Of a stretch of 64,000 nucleotides of DNA, positions 34,133 through 42,523 are shown piece after piece. Made by a program: the position numbers and the translations under genes. The notes beneath the pieces are model-generated. The model was not told the origin of the DNA. It saw only the letters and a program-made list of their open reading frames with translations, and ran no database searches. Position 1 is the first letter of the stretch. Every line of letters starts with the position of its first letter. Source of the DNA: Pseudoleptotrichia goodfellowii (GTDB taxonomy: Bacteria > Fusobacteriota > Fusobacteriia > Fusobacteriales > Leptotrichiaceae); contig NZ_AP019822.1 in the NCBI RefSeq assembly GCF_007990505.1, positions 248,001-312,000 on the forward strand, in the 5' to 3' direction.

Positions 34133-35068
34133 ATGAAAAAATATGAATATATTTCACCTCGAGATTATATAGGAGATATTTTAATTGAATTGGGAGAAAA
34201 AAATGACAAAATAACAGTTATAGATAGTGATTTAGCATCATCAGTTACTACTCATAAATTTCAACAAAGATTCCCCGAAAGATTTTTTGAAATGGGTATA
34301 GCCGAACAAAATTCATTGGGAGTAACGGCAGGATTAGCAACAGAAGGATTTATACCTTTTTATGTAAATTTTGCTATTTTCAGTACAGGTACGGTGTGGA
34401 CACAGCTACGTCAATCCTGTTATGCAAATTTAAATATAAAAATAATAGGAACTCATCCGGGAATAGATAACGGACCTGACGGGGCTTCTCATCATGCTCT
34501 TGAAGATATTGCTTTATCAAGAGTTTTACCTAACTTAAAAGTATTCAATCCTTTAGATTTGGAAGACTTAAAGGCTGCAATAAAAAGAGCGATAGAAATA
34601 AAAGGACCTGTATATATAAGAGTTGCAAGAGATATAGTTCCTGTAATTTATAAAGAACTTCTAATTTTTAAAGAAGGAGTTTCCGAATTGTTATTTAATG
34701 AAGGAAATGATTATTTGCTTATTTTTGAAGGGACAGCTGCAAAACAGGCAGTGGAGGGCTTTAAACTTTTAAAAGAAAAAGGTTTTAAAAATAAGCTGTT
34801 AAATATAAAAAGTATAAAACCGCTAGATAAAGAAGGAATTCTGAACGAAGCAAAAAATATGAAAGGAATTATTACAATAGAAAACCATACTGTTAATGCA
34901 GGCTTAGGCGGAGCTGTTTCTGAAATAATTGCTGAAAGCGGCATGGGTGTTCCGTTAAGAAGAGTAGGCATTCAAGATACATTTACAGAATCTGGAAAAA
35001 CAGGTGATGTAAAACAAAAGTATGGTTTGTCTGGAGAAAAAGTGCTTGAAACAGTTGAAAAGTTCTAA
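34133..35068 (+). CDS. Transketolase, C-terminal (pyrimidine-binding) subunit
   Basis: This 311-residue partner of the preceding subunit has the pyrimidine-binding domain with the catalytic glutamate in FEMGIAEQNSLGVTAGLA (about 52-69), followed by GTHPGIDNGPDGASHHALED and the C-terminal domain with ENHTVNAGLGGAVSEI. Together the two chains match the length of a one-chain transketolase. They exchange two-carbon units between ketose and aldose phosphates. A strong terminator follows. Confidence 0.92.
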   Translation: MKKYEYISPRDYIGDILIELGEKNDKITVIDSDLASSVTTHKFQQRFPERFFEMGIAEQNSLGVTAGLATEGFIPFYVNFAIFSTGTVWTQLRQSCYANLNIKIIGTHPGIDNGPDGASHHALEDIALSRVLPNLKVFNPLDLEDLKAAIKRAIEIKGPVYIRVARDIVPVIYKELLIFKEGVSELLFNEGNDYLLIFEGTAAKQAVEGFKLLKEKGFKNKLLNIKSIKPLDKEGILNEAKNMKGIITIENHTVNAGLGGAVSEIIAESGMGVPLRRVGIQDTFTESGKTGDVKQKYGLSGEKVLETVEKF

Positions 35069-35079
35069 AATAGAATAAT

Positions 35080-35124
35080 AAAAAAATGAAGTGTTTATTT
35101 GTTTTTAATACACTTCATTTTTAT
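35080..35124 (+). terminator. Terminator after the PTS-transketolase operon
   Basis: ATGAAGTGT (35086-35094) pairs with ACACTTCAT (35110-35118), extended by flanking A and T runs and followed by TTTT. It sits 17 bases beyond the transketolase stop. Confidence 0.85.
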
Positions 35125-35151
35125 TAGATTCTGATTATTTAGAATCAAAAT

Positions 35152-35182
35152 TTGACATTCTGAAAAGATGTGGTATTATAAT
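35152..35182 (+). promoter_or_regulatory. Promoter of the rpiB/alsI-like gene
   Basis: TTGACA (35152-35157), followed after 16 bases by TATTAT (35174-35179); an overlapping TATAAT is at 35177-35182. The operator-like site 35191-35206 lies where transcription would begin. Confidence 0.65.
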
Positions 35183-35190
35183 AATATAAT

Positions 35191-35206
35191 TTACGTAAAC
35201 GATTTC
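35191..35206. promoter_or_regulatory. LacI-type operator, site 1
   Basis: TTACGTAAACGATTTC. Its first 11 bases are identical to the start of site 2 (35814-35824), and the core GTAAACGATTTC differs from the perfect dyad of site 2 by two bases. It lies just downstream of the rpiB promoter. It is probably bound by the LacI-family protein encoded next door. Confidence 0.65.
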
Positions 35207-35242
35207 TTAATATCAAAAAATAAAAAGGAAGGTGTGTTATTA

Positions 35243-35674
35243 ATGAAAATAGCAATAGGAAGTGACCATGTAGGATTGGAATTAAAACCTGTAATAGTGG
35301 AATATTTAAAAGAATTAGGACATGAAGTCGAAGATTTTGGAGCGTATTCAAAAGAACGAACAGATTATCCAATTTATGGAGAAAAGGTTGCAAAAGCTGT
35401 TATAGAAGGAAATTATGACTGCGGAATAGTTATGTGTGGAACGGGAGTAGGCATCTCCATAGCGGCAAATAAAATAAAAGGAATAAGAGCTGTCGTATGC
35501 AGTGAACCTTATTCGGCAAAATTGTCTAAAGAGCATAATAATACTAATATATTAGCATTCGGATCAAGAGTAATAGGAAGTGAATTGGCAAAGATGATTG
35601 TAAAGGAATGGCTGGAGGCTGAGTTTGAAGGTGGACGTCATGCGAATAGGGTGAATATGCTTGATAATATGTAA
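35243..35674 (+). CDS. rpiB: RpiB/LacAB-family sugar-phosphate isomerase (allose-6-phosphate isomerase candidate)
   Basis: This 143-residue aldose-ketose isomerase has the family start MKIAIGSDHVGLELK, the catalytic cysteine in IVMCGTGVGISIAANK (about residue 66) and the C-terminal EFEGGRHANRVNML. RpiB enzymes interconvert ribose 5-phosphate and ribulose 5-phosphate, and also allose 6-phosphate and allulose 6-phosphate. With alsE and alsK downstream under a matching operator, the allose role (AlsI) is the likelier main one here. The frame is open to 35168, but that extension runs through the operator; ATG 35243 has AGGAAGG 10 bases upstream. Confidence 0.9.
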   Translation: MKIAIGSDHVGLELKPVIVEYLKELGHEVEDFGAYSKERTDYPIYGEKVAKAVIEGNYDCGIVMCGTGVGISIAANKIKGIRAVVCSEPYSAKLSKEHNNTNILAFGSRVIGSELAKMIVKEWLEAEFEGGRHANRVNMLDNM

Positions 35675-35710
35675 AATATATGAGGAGAATTATACGGTCC
35701 TCATATATTT
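35674..35710 (+). terminator. Hairpin terminator after rpiB
   Basis: A 13-bp stem (AAATATATGAGGA 35674-35686 with TCCTCATATATTT 35698-35710) begins at the rpiB stop codon. T-rich sequence follows about 12 bases later. It separates rpiB from the regulator and transport genes. Confidence 0.6.
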
Positions 35711-35774
35711 GTATACGTATTTTTAAGTTTTTTTCTGTTATAAAAAATATAGAAAATTATTAAAGCTTTTCCTC

Positions 35775-35802
35775 TTGACAAATTAAAAAATCGAGGTATA
35801 TT
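35775..35802 (+). promoter_or_regulatory. Promoter of the lacI-alsACEKB operon
   Basis: TTGACA (35775-35780), a 16-base spacer and TATATT (35797-35802). Operator site 2 lies about 16 bases downstream, placed to block initiation or early elongation. Confidence 0.75.
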
Positions 35803-35813
35803 TTTATTAAGAG

Positions 35814-35829
35814 TTACGTAAACGTTTAC
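35814..35829. promoter_or_regulatory. LacI-type operator, site 2
   Basis: TTACGTAAACGTTTAC contains the perfect 12-base palindrome GTAAACGTTTAC (35818-35829) with a central CG step, as is usual for LacI-family operators. It lies between the promoter and the regulator start, implying autoregulation together with the downstream transport genes. Confidence 0.75.
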
Positions 35830-35846
35830 TGAAAATGAGGGGTAAT

Positions 35847-36851
35847 ATGAAAAACAAAAAAGTAGTATCTATCAAAGAATTGGCAGAAATGTCTGAAGTT
35901 TCTATAGCGACGGTTTCAAGAGTAATAAATAAAAAAGGAGGTTATTCTAAAGAAACTGAAGAAAAAATCTTAAAATTAGCAGAGAGCAAATCTTATCAGC
36001 AAAATGTCAATGCCAGAAGTTTAAGGACAAAAAAATCTCAAACAATAGGGGTTATTGTACCTGATATCAGTAATGAGTTTTTTGCTAAAATTATTCAGGC
36101 AGTAGAAAAACAGGCAATAAAATATAATTACTCGGTTTTTGTATGTAATACCGATGAAAATATTGAAATCGAAAAAAGACAGTTGAATAATCTTATAGGA
36201 CAGTTTGTAGACGGAATAATCTATATAGGAGGCGGAGTTCAGTTGGGAAATGAAACTCAGGCTTTGAAAATACCGATGATTTATATTGACAGATACATAG
36301 ACGATAAAGAGATATATATTGAATCTGATAATTTTCATGGAGGATATTTGGCAGGACAGGAGTTAATACAATCAGGCTGCAGAAAGATAGCTGTAATGAA
36401 AGATATAAGAAAAATATCTTCAGCACATAAAAGATATTTGGGGTTTTTAAAAGCTTTGAAAGATTCTAAAGTAGGATTTGATGAAAAATTATTATGTGAT
36501 ATTACAGTAATAAGCTATAAAGAAGCAAAAGAAAAAACTTTGGAATTACTTGATTCAGGGGAAGTTTTTGACGGAGTCTTTGCTACAAATGATACTTTGG
36601 CTTTGGGAGTAATGACGGCATTAAATGAGAGACGGATAAGAATTCCTAATGAAGTTAAAATAGTAGGCTTTGATAATATTTCGGCTTCGGAAATAGCAGG
36701 GATACCTCTTACAACAATAAATCAAAATAAAAGAAAAATGGGAGAACTTGCGGTAGAGTTGCTTATGGATAAAATACTGTCAAGAAAAAGCAATGTAAAT
36801 AATATAAAAATTCCTGTCAATCTTATAAGAAGAAAAAGTACGGAAAATTAA
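35847..36851 (+). CDS. LacI-family regulator of the allose operon
   Basis: This 334-residue regulator has a DNA-binding helix-turn-helix (about 8-30; VSIKELAEMSEVSIATVSRVIN) with its hinge, then a periplasmic-binding-protein-like sensor domain beginning TIGVIVPDISNEFFA. The family represses by binding short palindromes and lets go on binding a sugar or sugar phosphate. Two matching dyads (35191-35206 and 35814-35829) flank rpiB and this gene. In E. coli the als genes are controlled by an RpiR/SIS-type protein, so a LacI-type controller is a replacement. ATG 35847 (GAGGGG just upstream) is preferred to ATG 35835. Confidence 0.9.
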   Translation: MKNKKVVSIKELAEMSEVSIATVSRVINKKGGYSKETEEKILKLAESKSYQQNVNARSLRTKKSQTIGVIVPDISNEFFAKIIQAVEKQAIKYNYSVFVCNTDENIEIEKRQLNNLIGQFVDGIIYIGGGVQLGNETQALKIPMIYIDRYIDDKEIYIESDNFHGGYLAGQELIQSGCRKIAVMKDIRKISSAHKRYLGFLKALKDSKVGFDEKLLCDITVISYKEAKEKTLELLDSGEVFDGVFATNDTLALGVMTALNERRIRIPNEVKIVGFDNISASEIAGIPLTTINQNKRKMGELAVELLMDKILSRKSNVNNIKIPVNLIRRKSTEN

Positions 36852-36865
36852 AAAGGAGGACTGAT

Positions 36866-38395
36866 ATGAATAGTAATCCGTTAGTGGAAATGAAAAGTAT
36901 TACAAAAAAATTCGGTGTAGTAACTGCTTTGAATGAAATTTCTTTTAAAATAAACAGAGGTGAGGTCCATGTGCTGTTAGGTGAAAACGGTGCGGGGAAG
37001 TCTACTCTTATGAAAATATTAAGCGGAGTTTATCAGCCAACTTCAGGAAAAATTATTATAAATGGCCGGGATTATGATTTTCTTACACCGAAACTTTCTT
37101 TTGAAAATAAAATCAGTATAATATATCAGGAATTAAGTGTAATCGACGAATTATCAATACAGGAAAATTTATTTGTAGGGAAATTGCCTGTAAAAAAAGT
37201 TTTAGGTATAGAAACAGTTGATTATCAATATATGGAAAATGTAACAAAAAAAATACTTTCAAAAATAGGTCTTGATAAAGATCCGTATACAACAGTGGAA
37301 GAACTTACAATAAGTGAAAAACAACAGGTTGAAATTGCCAAAGCACTTGCGGCGAATGCGGATATTATAATTATGGACGAGCCTACAACATCTTTAACAG
37401 AAACTGAAACAAATCATCTTTTTAAAATAATAAGACAACTGAAACTTGAAGGAAAAGGGATAGTGTATATTTCTCATAAATTGAAAGAACTTAAAGAAAT
37501 AGGGGATATAGTAACAGTTTTAAAAGACGGAAAAGATGTAGGAACAAAAGATATTAAAACTGTTGATATAAAAGATTTAGTAACAATGATGGTCGGAAGA
37601 GAAATAAAATCAAGATATGATTCCAATAATCCTGAATTGGACAGAAAAGAAATTATTTTTGAAGTAAATGATTTGACCCGTTCTGATGAAAAAGTAAAAG
37701 ATATCTCATTTAAGATTCACAAGGGAGAAATACTCGGTTTTGCAGGACTGGTAGGTTCGGGAAGAAGTGAGCTTATGGAAGCGATTTTCGGTGTAGAGCC
37801 TATAAAAAAAGGAACAATAAAAATGTTCGGAAAAGAATCTGTTCCTAAAAGTGAATATGATTCTATAAAAAAAGGAATGGGTTTTGTTACTGAAAACAGA
37901 AGAGAAACAGGATTTTTCCATAACTTTGATATTAAGCAGAATATTTCCATACTTCCTTTTATAAAAAGTTCAAAATTTAAAGGGACTTGGGGACTTACAG
38001 ATAATTCCAAAGAAAAAGAATATGCATTAAAAGGGAAAAATCAGCTGAATATAAAATGTGCTTCAATAGATCAGAATATAACCGAACTGTCAGGAGGAAA
38101 TCAGCAAAAAGTAATTTTAAGTAAATGGATGATGGCTGATTCTTCACTCATAATATTTGACGAACCGACTAAAGGAATAGACATAGGAAGTAAAAGCGAG
38201 ATTTATACTATTATAAGAAAATTATCCGATGAAGGTAAAATCATAATGATGATTTCATCGGAAATGCCTGAATTATTAGCAGTATGTGATAAAATAGCCG
38301 TGTTTAAAGAAGGAAGAATAGCGGAAATTTTACCGATAGAAAAAGCTTCCGAGGAAGCGATAATGCGAATTTTAACAAGTGAAGGAGTGGAATAA
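36866..38395 (+). CDS. alsA: Sugar ABC transporter ATP-binding protein (allose/ribose type)
   Basis: This 509-residue cytoplasmic ATPase of the RbsA/AlsA family has two nucleotide-binding domains. The first has Walker A GENGAGKST (about 40-48) and Walker B IIIMDEPTTS. The second starts near 260 with the degenerate loop GLVGSGRSE, signature LSGGNQQKV and LIIFDEPTKGID. It energises the permease encoded by the overlapping next gene. The allose assignment rests on alsE, alsK and alsB in the same operon. The ribosome site is AAAAGGAGG. Confidence 0.88.
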   Translation: MNSNPLVEMKSITKKFGVVTALNEISFKINRGEVHVLLGENGAGKSTLMKILSGVYQPTSGKIIINGRDYDFLTPKLSFENKISIIYQELSVIDELSIQENLFVGKLPVKKVLGIETVDYQYMENVTKKILSKIGLDKDPYTTVEELTISEKQQVEIAKALAANADIIIMDEPTTSLTETETNHLFKIIRQLKLEGKGIVYISHKLKELKEIGDIVTVLKDGKDVGTKDIKTVDIKDLVTMMVGREIKSRYDSNNPELDRKEIIFEVNDLTRSDEKVKDISFKIHKGEILGFAGLVGSGRSELMEAIFGVEPIKKGTIKMFGKESVPKSEYDSIKKGMGFVTENRRETGFFHNFDIKQNISILPFIKSSKFKGTWGLTDNSKEKEYALKGKNQLNIKCASIDQNITELSGGNQQKVILSKWMMADSSLIIFDEPTKGIDIGSKSEIYTIIRKLSDEGKIIMMISSEMPELLAVCDKIAVFKEGRIAEILPIEKASEEAIMRILTSEGVE

Positions 38396-39348
38396 TGAAA
38401 TCGGAATTTAATACATTATGGCAAAAATATGGGACTTTCGGGATTTTAATTATAGTAATGGTAGTTTTCGGAATAGGGCAACCTGCTTTGTTTTTCTCGT
38501 TTGACAATATAACACAAATTATATTACAAAGTTCTGTAAATATATTAATAGCATGTGGTGAGTTTTTTGCAATTCTTATTGCAGGAATAGACTTGTCTGT
38601 GGGCTCAGTAATAGCTCTTACGGGTATGTTTACAGGAAAGCTTCTTGTAGCGGGAATGAATCCTATTTTTGCAATATTAATAGGAGGAATTTTGGCAGGA
38701 GCATTAATAGGATTGTTAAACGGATTTTTAGTTAATGTCACAGAACTGCATCCTTTTATAATTACTTTGGGGACACAGGCAATTTTCAGAGGAGTAACAC
38801 TTATTATTTCCGATGCAAGACCGGTTTTTGGATTTAGTCCTTTATTTGCAAAAATGATAGCAGGAAGAATTGTAGGAATACCGATACCTGCAATTATAGC
38901 GATTATTGTAGCTTTATTTTTAGGATTTTTAACGGCAAAAACAAAATTGGGAAGAAATATATATGCTCTCGGAGGAAACAAACAGGCAGCATGGTTTTCG
39001 GGAATAGATGTAAAACTGCATACTTTAATTGTATTTATTATATCCGGAACATGTGCAGGAATAGCAGGAGTGGTTTCTACAGCAAGAGTAGGAGCAGCTG
39101 AACCGGGTGCAGGAGCCGGATTTGAAACTTTTGCAATAGCTGCTGCAATTATTGGAGGAACAAGTTTTTTCGGAGGAAAAGGGAAAATATTCGGAGTAGT
39201 AATGGGAGGATTAATTATAGGAGTTATTAATAATGGACTAAACTTATTGACAGTACCTACATATTATCAGCAAATTGTAATGGGAGGATTGATTATATTG
39301 GCAGTTACTGCAGATAAAATATTTGGAGGCAAAAAGAAAGGAGAGTAA
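38395..39348 (+). CDS. alsC: Sugar ABC transporter permease (allose/ribose type)
   Basis: This 317-residue inner-membrane permease of the RbsC/AlsC family has about eight to ten hydrophobic segments. Family marks are GIDLSVGSVIALTGM (about 62-76), LNGFLVNVTELHPFIITLG (about 108-126) and GGTSFFGGKGKIFGVVMGG. Its ATG shares one base with the stop of the ATPase gene (TAATG), so translation is coupled. The epimerase gene follows after two bases. Confidence 0.9.
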   Translation: MKSEFNTLWQKYGTFGILIIVMVVFGIGQPALFFSFDNITQIILQSSVNILIACGEFFAILIAGIDLSVGSVIALTGMFTGKLLVAGMNPIFAILIGGILAGALIGLLNGFLVNVTELHPFIITLGTQAIFRGVTLIISDARPVFGFSPLFAKMIAGRIVGIPIPAIIAIIVALFLGFLTAKTKLGRNIYALGGNKQAAWFSGIDVKLHTLIVFIISGTCAGIAGVVSTARVGAAEPGAGAGFETFAIAAAIIGGTSFFGGKGKIFGVVMGGLIIGVINNGLNLLTVPTYYQQIVMGGLIILAVTADKIFGGKKKGE

Positions 39349-39350
39349 CA

Positions 39351-40031
39351 ATGGAAAAAATGAAATTTTCTCCGTCACTTATGTGTATGGATTTGACAAA
39401 GTTTAAAGAACAGGTGGATATACTCAATGAAAGGGCTGACTTTTATCATGTGGATATAATGGACGGACATTTTGTAAAAAATATAACACTATCTCCGTTT
39501 TTTGTAGAACAGTTGAATAAGATTACGAAACTTCCTATTGATGTACATTTAATGGTAGAATTTCCGGGAGATTATATTGATGAACTGGCGAAGTCGGGAG
39601 CAACGTATATATGTCCTCATGCTGAAACTATAAATAAAGATGCTTTCAGGGTAATTAATAAAATAAAATCTTTAGGCTGTAAAGCTGGAGTTGTTTTAAA
39701 TCCTTCTACACCTGTGGAATGGATAAAATATTATATTCATCTTGTAGATAAAATAACTATTATGACAGTGGATCCGGGATTTGCAGGACAGCCTTTTATT
39801 CCTGAAATGCTTGAAAAAATAAAAGAATTAAAAAAAATAAAAGAAGAAAATAATTATTCATATTTAATTGAGATTGACGGATCCTGCAATGAAAGAACAT
39901 TTAAAAGATTGACTTCAGCAGGAGCAGAGGTTCTAATAGTCGGAAGTTCGGGGCTATTTAATTTGGAAGAAGACCTTGTAGTTGCTTGGAATAAAATGAT
40001 AGAAATATTTAATCGAGAAATTGCCGAGTAG
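39351..40031 (+). CDS. alsE: D-allulose-6-phosphate 3-epimerase
   Basis: This 226-residue TIM-barrel epimerase of the Rpe family converts allulose 6-phosphate to fructose 6-phosphate. It matches E. coli AlsE from memory much better than Rpe: SPSLMCMDL at the start, VDIMDGHFV, LSPFFVEQ, MTVDPGFAGQPFIPEML and EIDGSCN. The two catalytic aspartates lie in HVDIMDG and EIDGSC. It lies two bases after alsC and 11 before alsK. The product joins glycolysis at the same point as the nag pathway. An alternative ATG three codons in (39360) has a poorer ribosome-site distance. Confidence 0.93.
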   Translation: MEKMKFSPSLMCMDLTKFKEQVDILNERADFYHVDIMDGHFVKNITLSPFFVEQLNKITKLPIDVHLMVEFPGDYIDELAKSGATYICPHAETINKDAFRVINKIKSLGCKAGVVLNPSTPVEWIKYYIHLVDKITIMTVDPGFAGQPFIPEMLEKIKELKKIKEENNYSYLIEIDGSCNERTFKRLTSAGAEVLIVGSSGLFNLEEDLVVAWNKMIEIFNREIAE

Positions 40032-40042
40032 GGAGGGCAACT

Positions 40043-40945
40043 ATGAAAGAACAGAAAGACTATGTTTTAGGGATAGATATAGGAGGGACAAACTTTAGGA
40101 TAGGATTGGTTTCCCAAAATTATGAAGTTGAAGAATTTCAAATAAAGCCTATTTTAGAGTTACAAAAAGGAGATTTTATAGATAATCTTTTAAAATATAT
40201 AAAATTTTATACAGATTTATACAGAGAAAAAATAAAGGCTATAGGAATAGGATTTCCCTCAATTGTAAGTAAAGACAAAAAATATGTCTATTCCACTCCG
40301 AATATAAAAAATCTGGATAATATAAATGTTACGGATACTCTTGAGAAAAAACTTGATATTCCTGTATATATAAATAAAGATGTGAATTTTCTTATGTTAA
40401 AAGATGTAAAAGAAAATAATATAGAAAATGATAAAATAGCAATAGGACTTTATATAGGAACCGGATTTGGAAATGCTATTTATATAAATGGAAAGATTAT
40501 CGAGGGAAAACATGGAGTAGCCGGAGAGCTGGGACATATTCCGGTTTTAGGTTCAAATGAAGTATGTGCATGTGGGAACACAGGCTGTATTGAAGCACAT
40601 GCTTCGGGAAAAGCTTTAAAGAAAATATGTGAAGAAAACTTTCGTGAAACAGATATAGATAATATTTTTTCCGAACATAGAGATACAAAAATTATGGAAG
40701 ATTTTATTGATACATTGTCAATACCTATTGTTACGGAAATAAATATTTTGGATCCTGATTATATAATTATTGCAGGGGGAGTACCTATAATGAAAGATTT
40801 TCCTATGGATAAACTGAAAAAATCGATTTATAAAAGGGCCAGAAAGCCTTATCCCGCAGAAGATTTAAATATAATTGTATCCAATCATGATCAAAAAAGT
40901 GGAATTTTGGGAGCGGCTTATTATATAAGAAACTATATGAAATAA
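40043..40945 (+). CDS. alsK: D-allose kinase (ROK family)
   Basis: This 300-residue cytoplasmic kinase phosphorylates imported allose. The ROK phosphate loop is GIDIGGTNFRIGL (about 10-22). GFPSIVSKDKKYVYSTPN resembles AlsK, and catalytic aspartate lies in INKDVNF. The ROK zinc motif is present as GELGHIPV followed by CACGNTGCIEAHASG. Its order after alsE mirrors the E. coli als operon. Ribosome site GGGAGGG. Confidence 0.92.
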   Translation: MKEQKDYVLGIDIGGTNFRIGLVSQNYEVEEFQIKPILELQKGDFIDNLLKYIKFYTDLYREKIKAIGIGFPSIVSKDKKYVYSTPNIKNLDNINVTDTLEKKLDIPVYINKDVNFLMLKDVKENNIENDKIAIGLYIGTGFGNAIYINGKIIEGKHGVAGELGHIPVLGSNEVCACGNTGCIEAHASGKALKKICEENFRETDIDNIFSEHRDTKIMEDFIDTLSIPIVTEINILDPDYIIIAGGVPIMKDFPMDKLKKSIYKRARKPYPAEDLNIIVSNHDQKSGILGAAYYIRNYMK

Positions 40946-41000
40946 ATAGGTAACAAATTTAACAGTAGTGATTAAATAATATTTTTATAGGAGGAAAACT

Positions 41001-41984
41001 ATGAACAGATTTTTAAAGAGCATTTTAATGCTTTTAGGATTATTTTTATTAGTATCATGTGGTGGAGGTTCAAAAGAAGCTGAAAAAACAGAAAGTGCAA
41101 AATCAGATTCAGGAGAAGGAAAAGCCGAAGTGGCAATTATTTTAAAAACTTTATCAAATCCTTTTTGGGTTAGCATGAAAGAAGGAATTGAAAAAGAAGC
41201 TGCCGCTCAGGGAATAAAAGTTGATATTTTTGCTGCAAATTCAGAAGAAGATGTTCAGGAACAGTTAAAACTTTTGGAAAATCTATTGGGAAAAGGTTAT
41301 AAGGCAATAGGAGTAGCTCCTTTATCTCCTGTTAATATGATACCGGGAATAGTAGAAGCTAATAAAAAGGGAATTTATGTTGTAAACATTGATGAAAAAA
41401 TAGACATGAATCAGTTACAGGCTTCAGGAGGAAGTGTTCTTGCCTTTGTTACTACGGACAATGTAAAAGTGGGAGCAAAAGGAGCAGAATTTATTATAAG
41501 CAAATTACCTGACGGTGGAGAAGTAGCTATTATAGAAGGAAAAGCGGGAAATGCTTCAGGAGAATATAGAAAACAGGGAGCAACAGAAGCGTTTAAAGCA
41601 AATTCAAAAATAAAACTTGTGGCAAGCCAACCTGCTGATTGGGACAGATCCAAGGCTCTTGATTTAGCTGCAAATTTAATTCAAAAATATCCTAATTTAA
41701 AAGCGATATATGCTGCAAATGACACTATGGCTTTAGGAGCTTTACAGGCTGTAGTAAATGCAAATAAACAAAATCAGATAATAGTAGTAGGAACAGACGG
41801 TGCACCTGAAGCATTGGATTCTATAAAACAGAAAGGATTAAGTGCAACAGTGGCACAGGATTCTGCAAATATAGGGGCGGAAAGTTTGAAAATTTTATTG
41901 GAAGCAATAAAAAATAAACCTGAGATATCTCCGAGTGCAACACCTAAAGAAGTTCCTGTAGAATCTAAATTAGTAACACAATAA
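41001..41984 (+). CDS. alsB: Allose-binding protein, lipoprotein form
   Basis: This 327-residue sugar-binding protein feeds the AlsA/AlsC transporter. Similarity to E. coli AlsB is strong by eye (ILKTLSNPFW, APLSPVNM, VNIDEKIDM, FVTTDNV, IIEGKAGNASGE, LVASQPADWDR). Unlike the soluble E. coli protein it has a lipobox (LLVSCGGG, with C20 as the lipidated residue) and a Ser/Lys/Glu-rich tether, so it should be membrane anchored. It is last in the operon, after a 55-base gap with its own AGGAGG. Confidence 0.93.
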   Translation: MNRFLKSILMLLGLFLLVSCGGGSKEAEKTESAKSDSGEGKAEVAIILKTLSNPFWVSMKEGIEKEAAAQGIKVDIFAANSEEDVQEQLKLLENLLGKGYKAIGVAPLSPVNMIPGIVEANKKGIYVVNIDEKIDMNQLQASGGSVLAFVTTDNVKVGAKGAEFIISKLPDGGEVAIIEGKAGNASGEYRKQGATEAFKANSKIKLVASQPADWDRSKALDLAANLIQKYPNLKAIYAANDTMALGALQAVVNANKQNQIIVVGTDGAPEALDSIKQKGLSATVAQDSANIGAESLKILLEAIKNKPEISPSATPKEVPVESKLVTQ

Positions 41985-41998
41985 TAATTTTTTGACAG

Positions 41999-42047
41999 AT
42001 CCCCTTGAATGCATAGTCTTTTCTACTATGTCTGTATTAAAGGGGAT
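41999..42047 (+). terminator. Two-part hairpin after alsB
   Basis: Outer stem ATCCCCTT (41999-42006) / AAGGGGAT (42040-42047) and inner stem CATAGT (42012-42017) / ACTATG (42025-42030), followed by T-rich sequence. It probably ends or attenuates the als transcript before the second PTS; no separate strong promoter was seen for that PTS. Confidence 0.55.
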
Positions 42048-42084
42048 TATTTACTTAATTTTTATTATATTTAAGGGAGTTATA

Positions 42085-42513
42085 ATGTTATATGAAATAT
42101 TGAAAGATAATATAATAATGCAGGAAAATGTTTCGGATTGGGAAGAGAGTATAAAAAAAGCTTCTAATTTATTGGAAAAAACGGGAAAAATTGAAAAAAG
42201 ATATATTGAAGCCATGATAAATGATATAAAACAAATGGGCTTTTATGTTGTGATAACTGATAAAGTTGCTATGCCTCATTCAAGACCTGAAAACGGTGTT
42301 AAGGAAACTGCATTATCATTGCTTAAATTGGAAAAACCTGTGAATTATGGAGAACATGAAGTAAATCTTGTTTTCATTTTAGCTGCTGAAAATAAAGAAA
42401 AACATATTGGCGTGCTAAAAGAATTATCAGATTTTCTTGATAGTGATGAAAGAATAGAGTCGCTGATAAATGCGAAGTCTATTGAAGAAATTGAAAAAAT
42501 TTTTAAAAAATAG
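42085..42513 (+). CDS. PTS EIIA component (second ascorbate-type PTS)
   Basis: A 142-residue soluble phosphocarrier with active H65 in VAMPHSRPENGV, the same position as in the first PTS EIIA (31243-31704); the two are clearly paralogues. The frame runs upstream to 41992, but that part crosses the hairpin. ATG 42085 has AAGGGAG 6 bases upstream. EIIB and EIIC genes follow immediately. No regulator is adjacent. Confidence 0.9.
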   Translation: MLYEILKDNIIMQENVSDWEESIKKASNLLEKTGKIEKRYIEAMINDIKQMGFYVVITDKVAMPHSRPENGVKETALSLLKLEKPVNYGEHEVNLVFILAAENKEKHIGVLKELSDFLDSDERIESLINAKSIEEIEKIFKK

Positions 42514-42523
42514 GAGGTAAAAA

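Noticed and set aside
35168-35242. Longer N-terminus for RpiB
   Set aside because: The upstream in-frame extension passes through the promoter and operator, and the family start coincides with ATG 35243.
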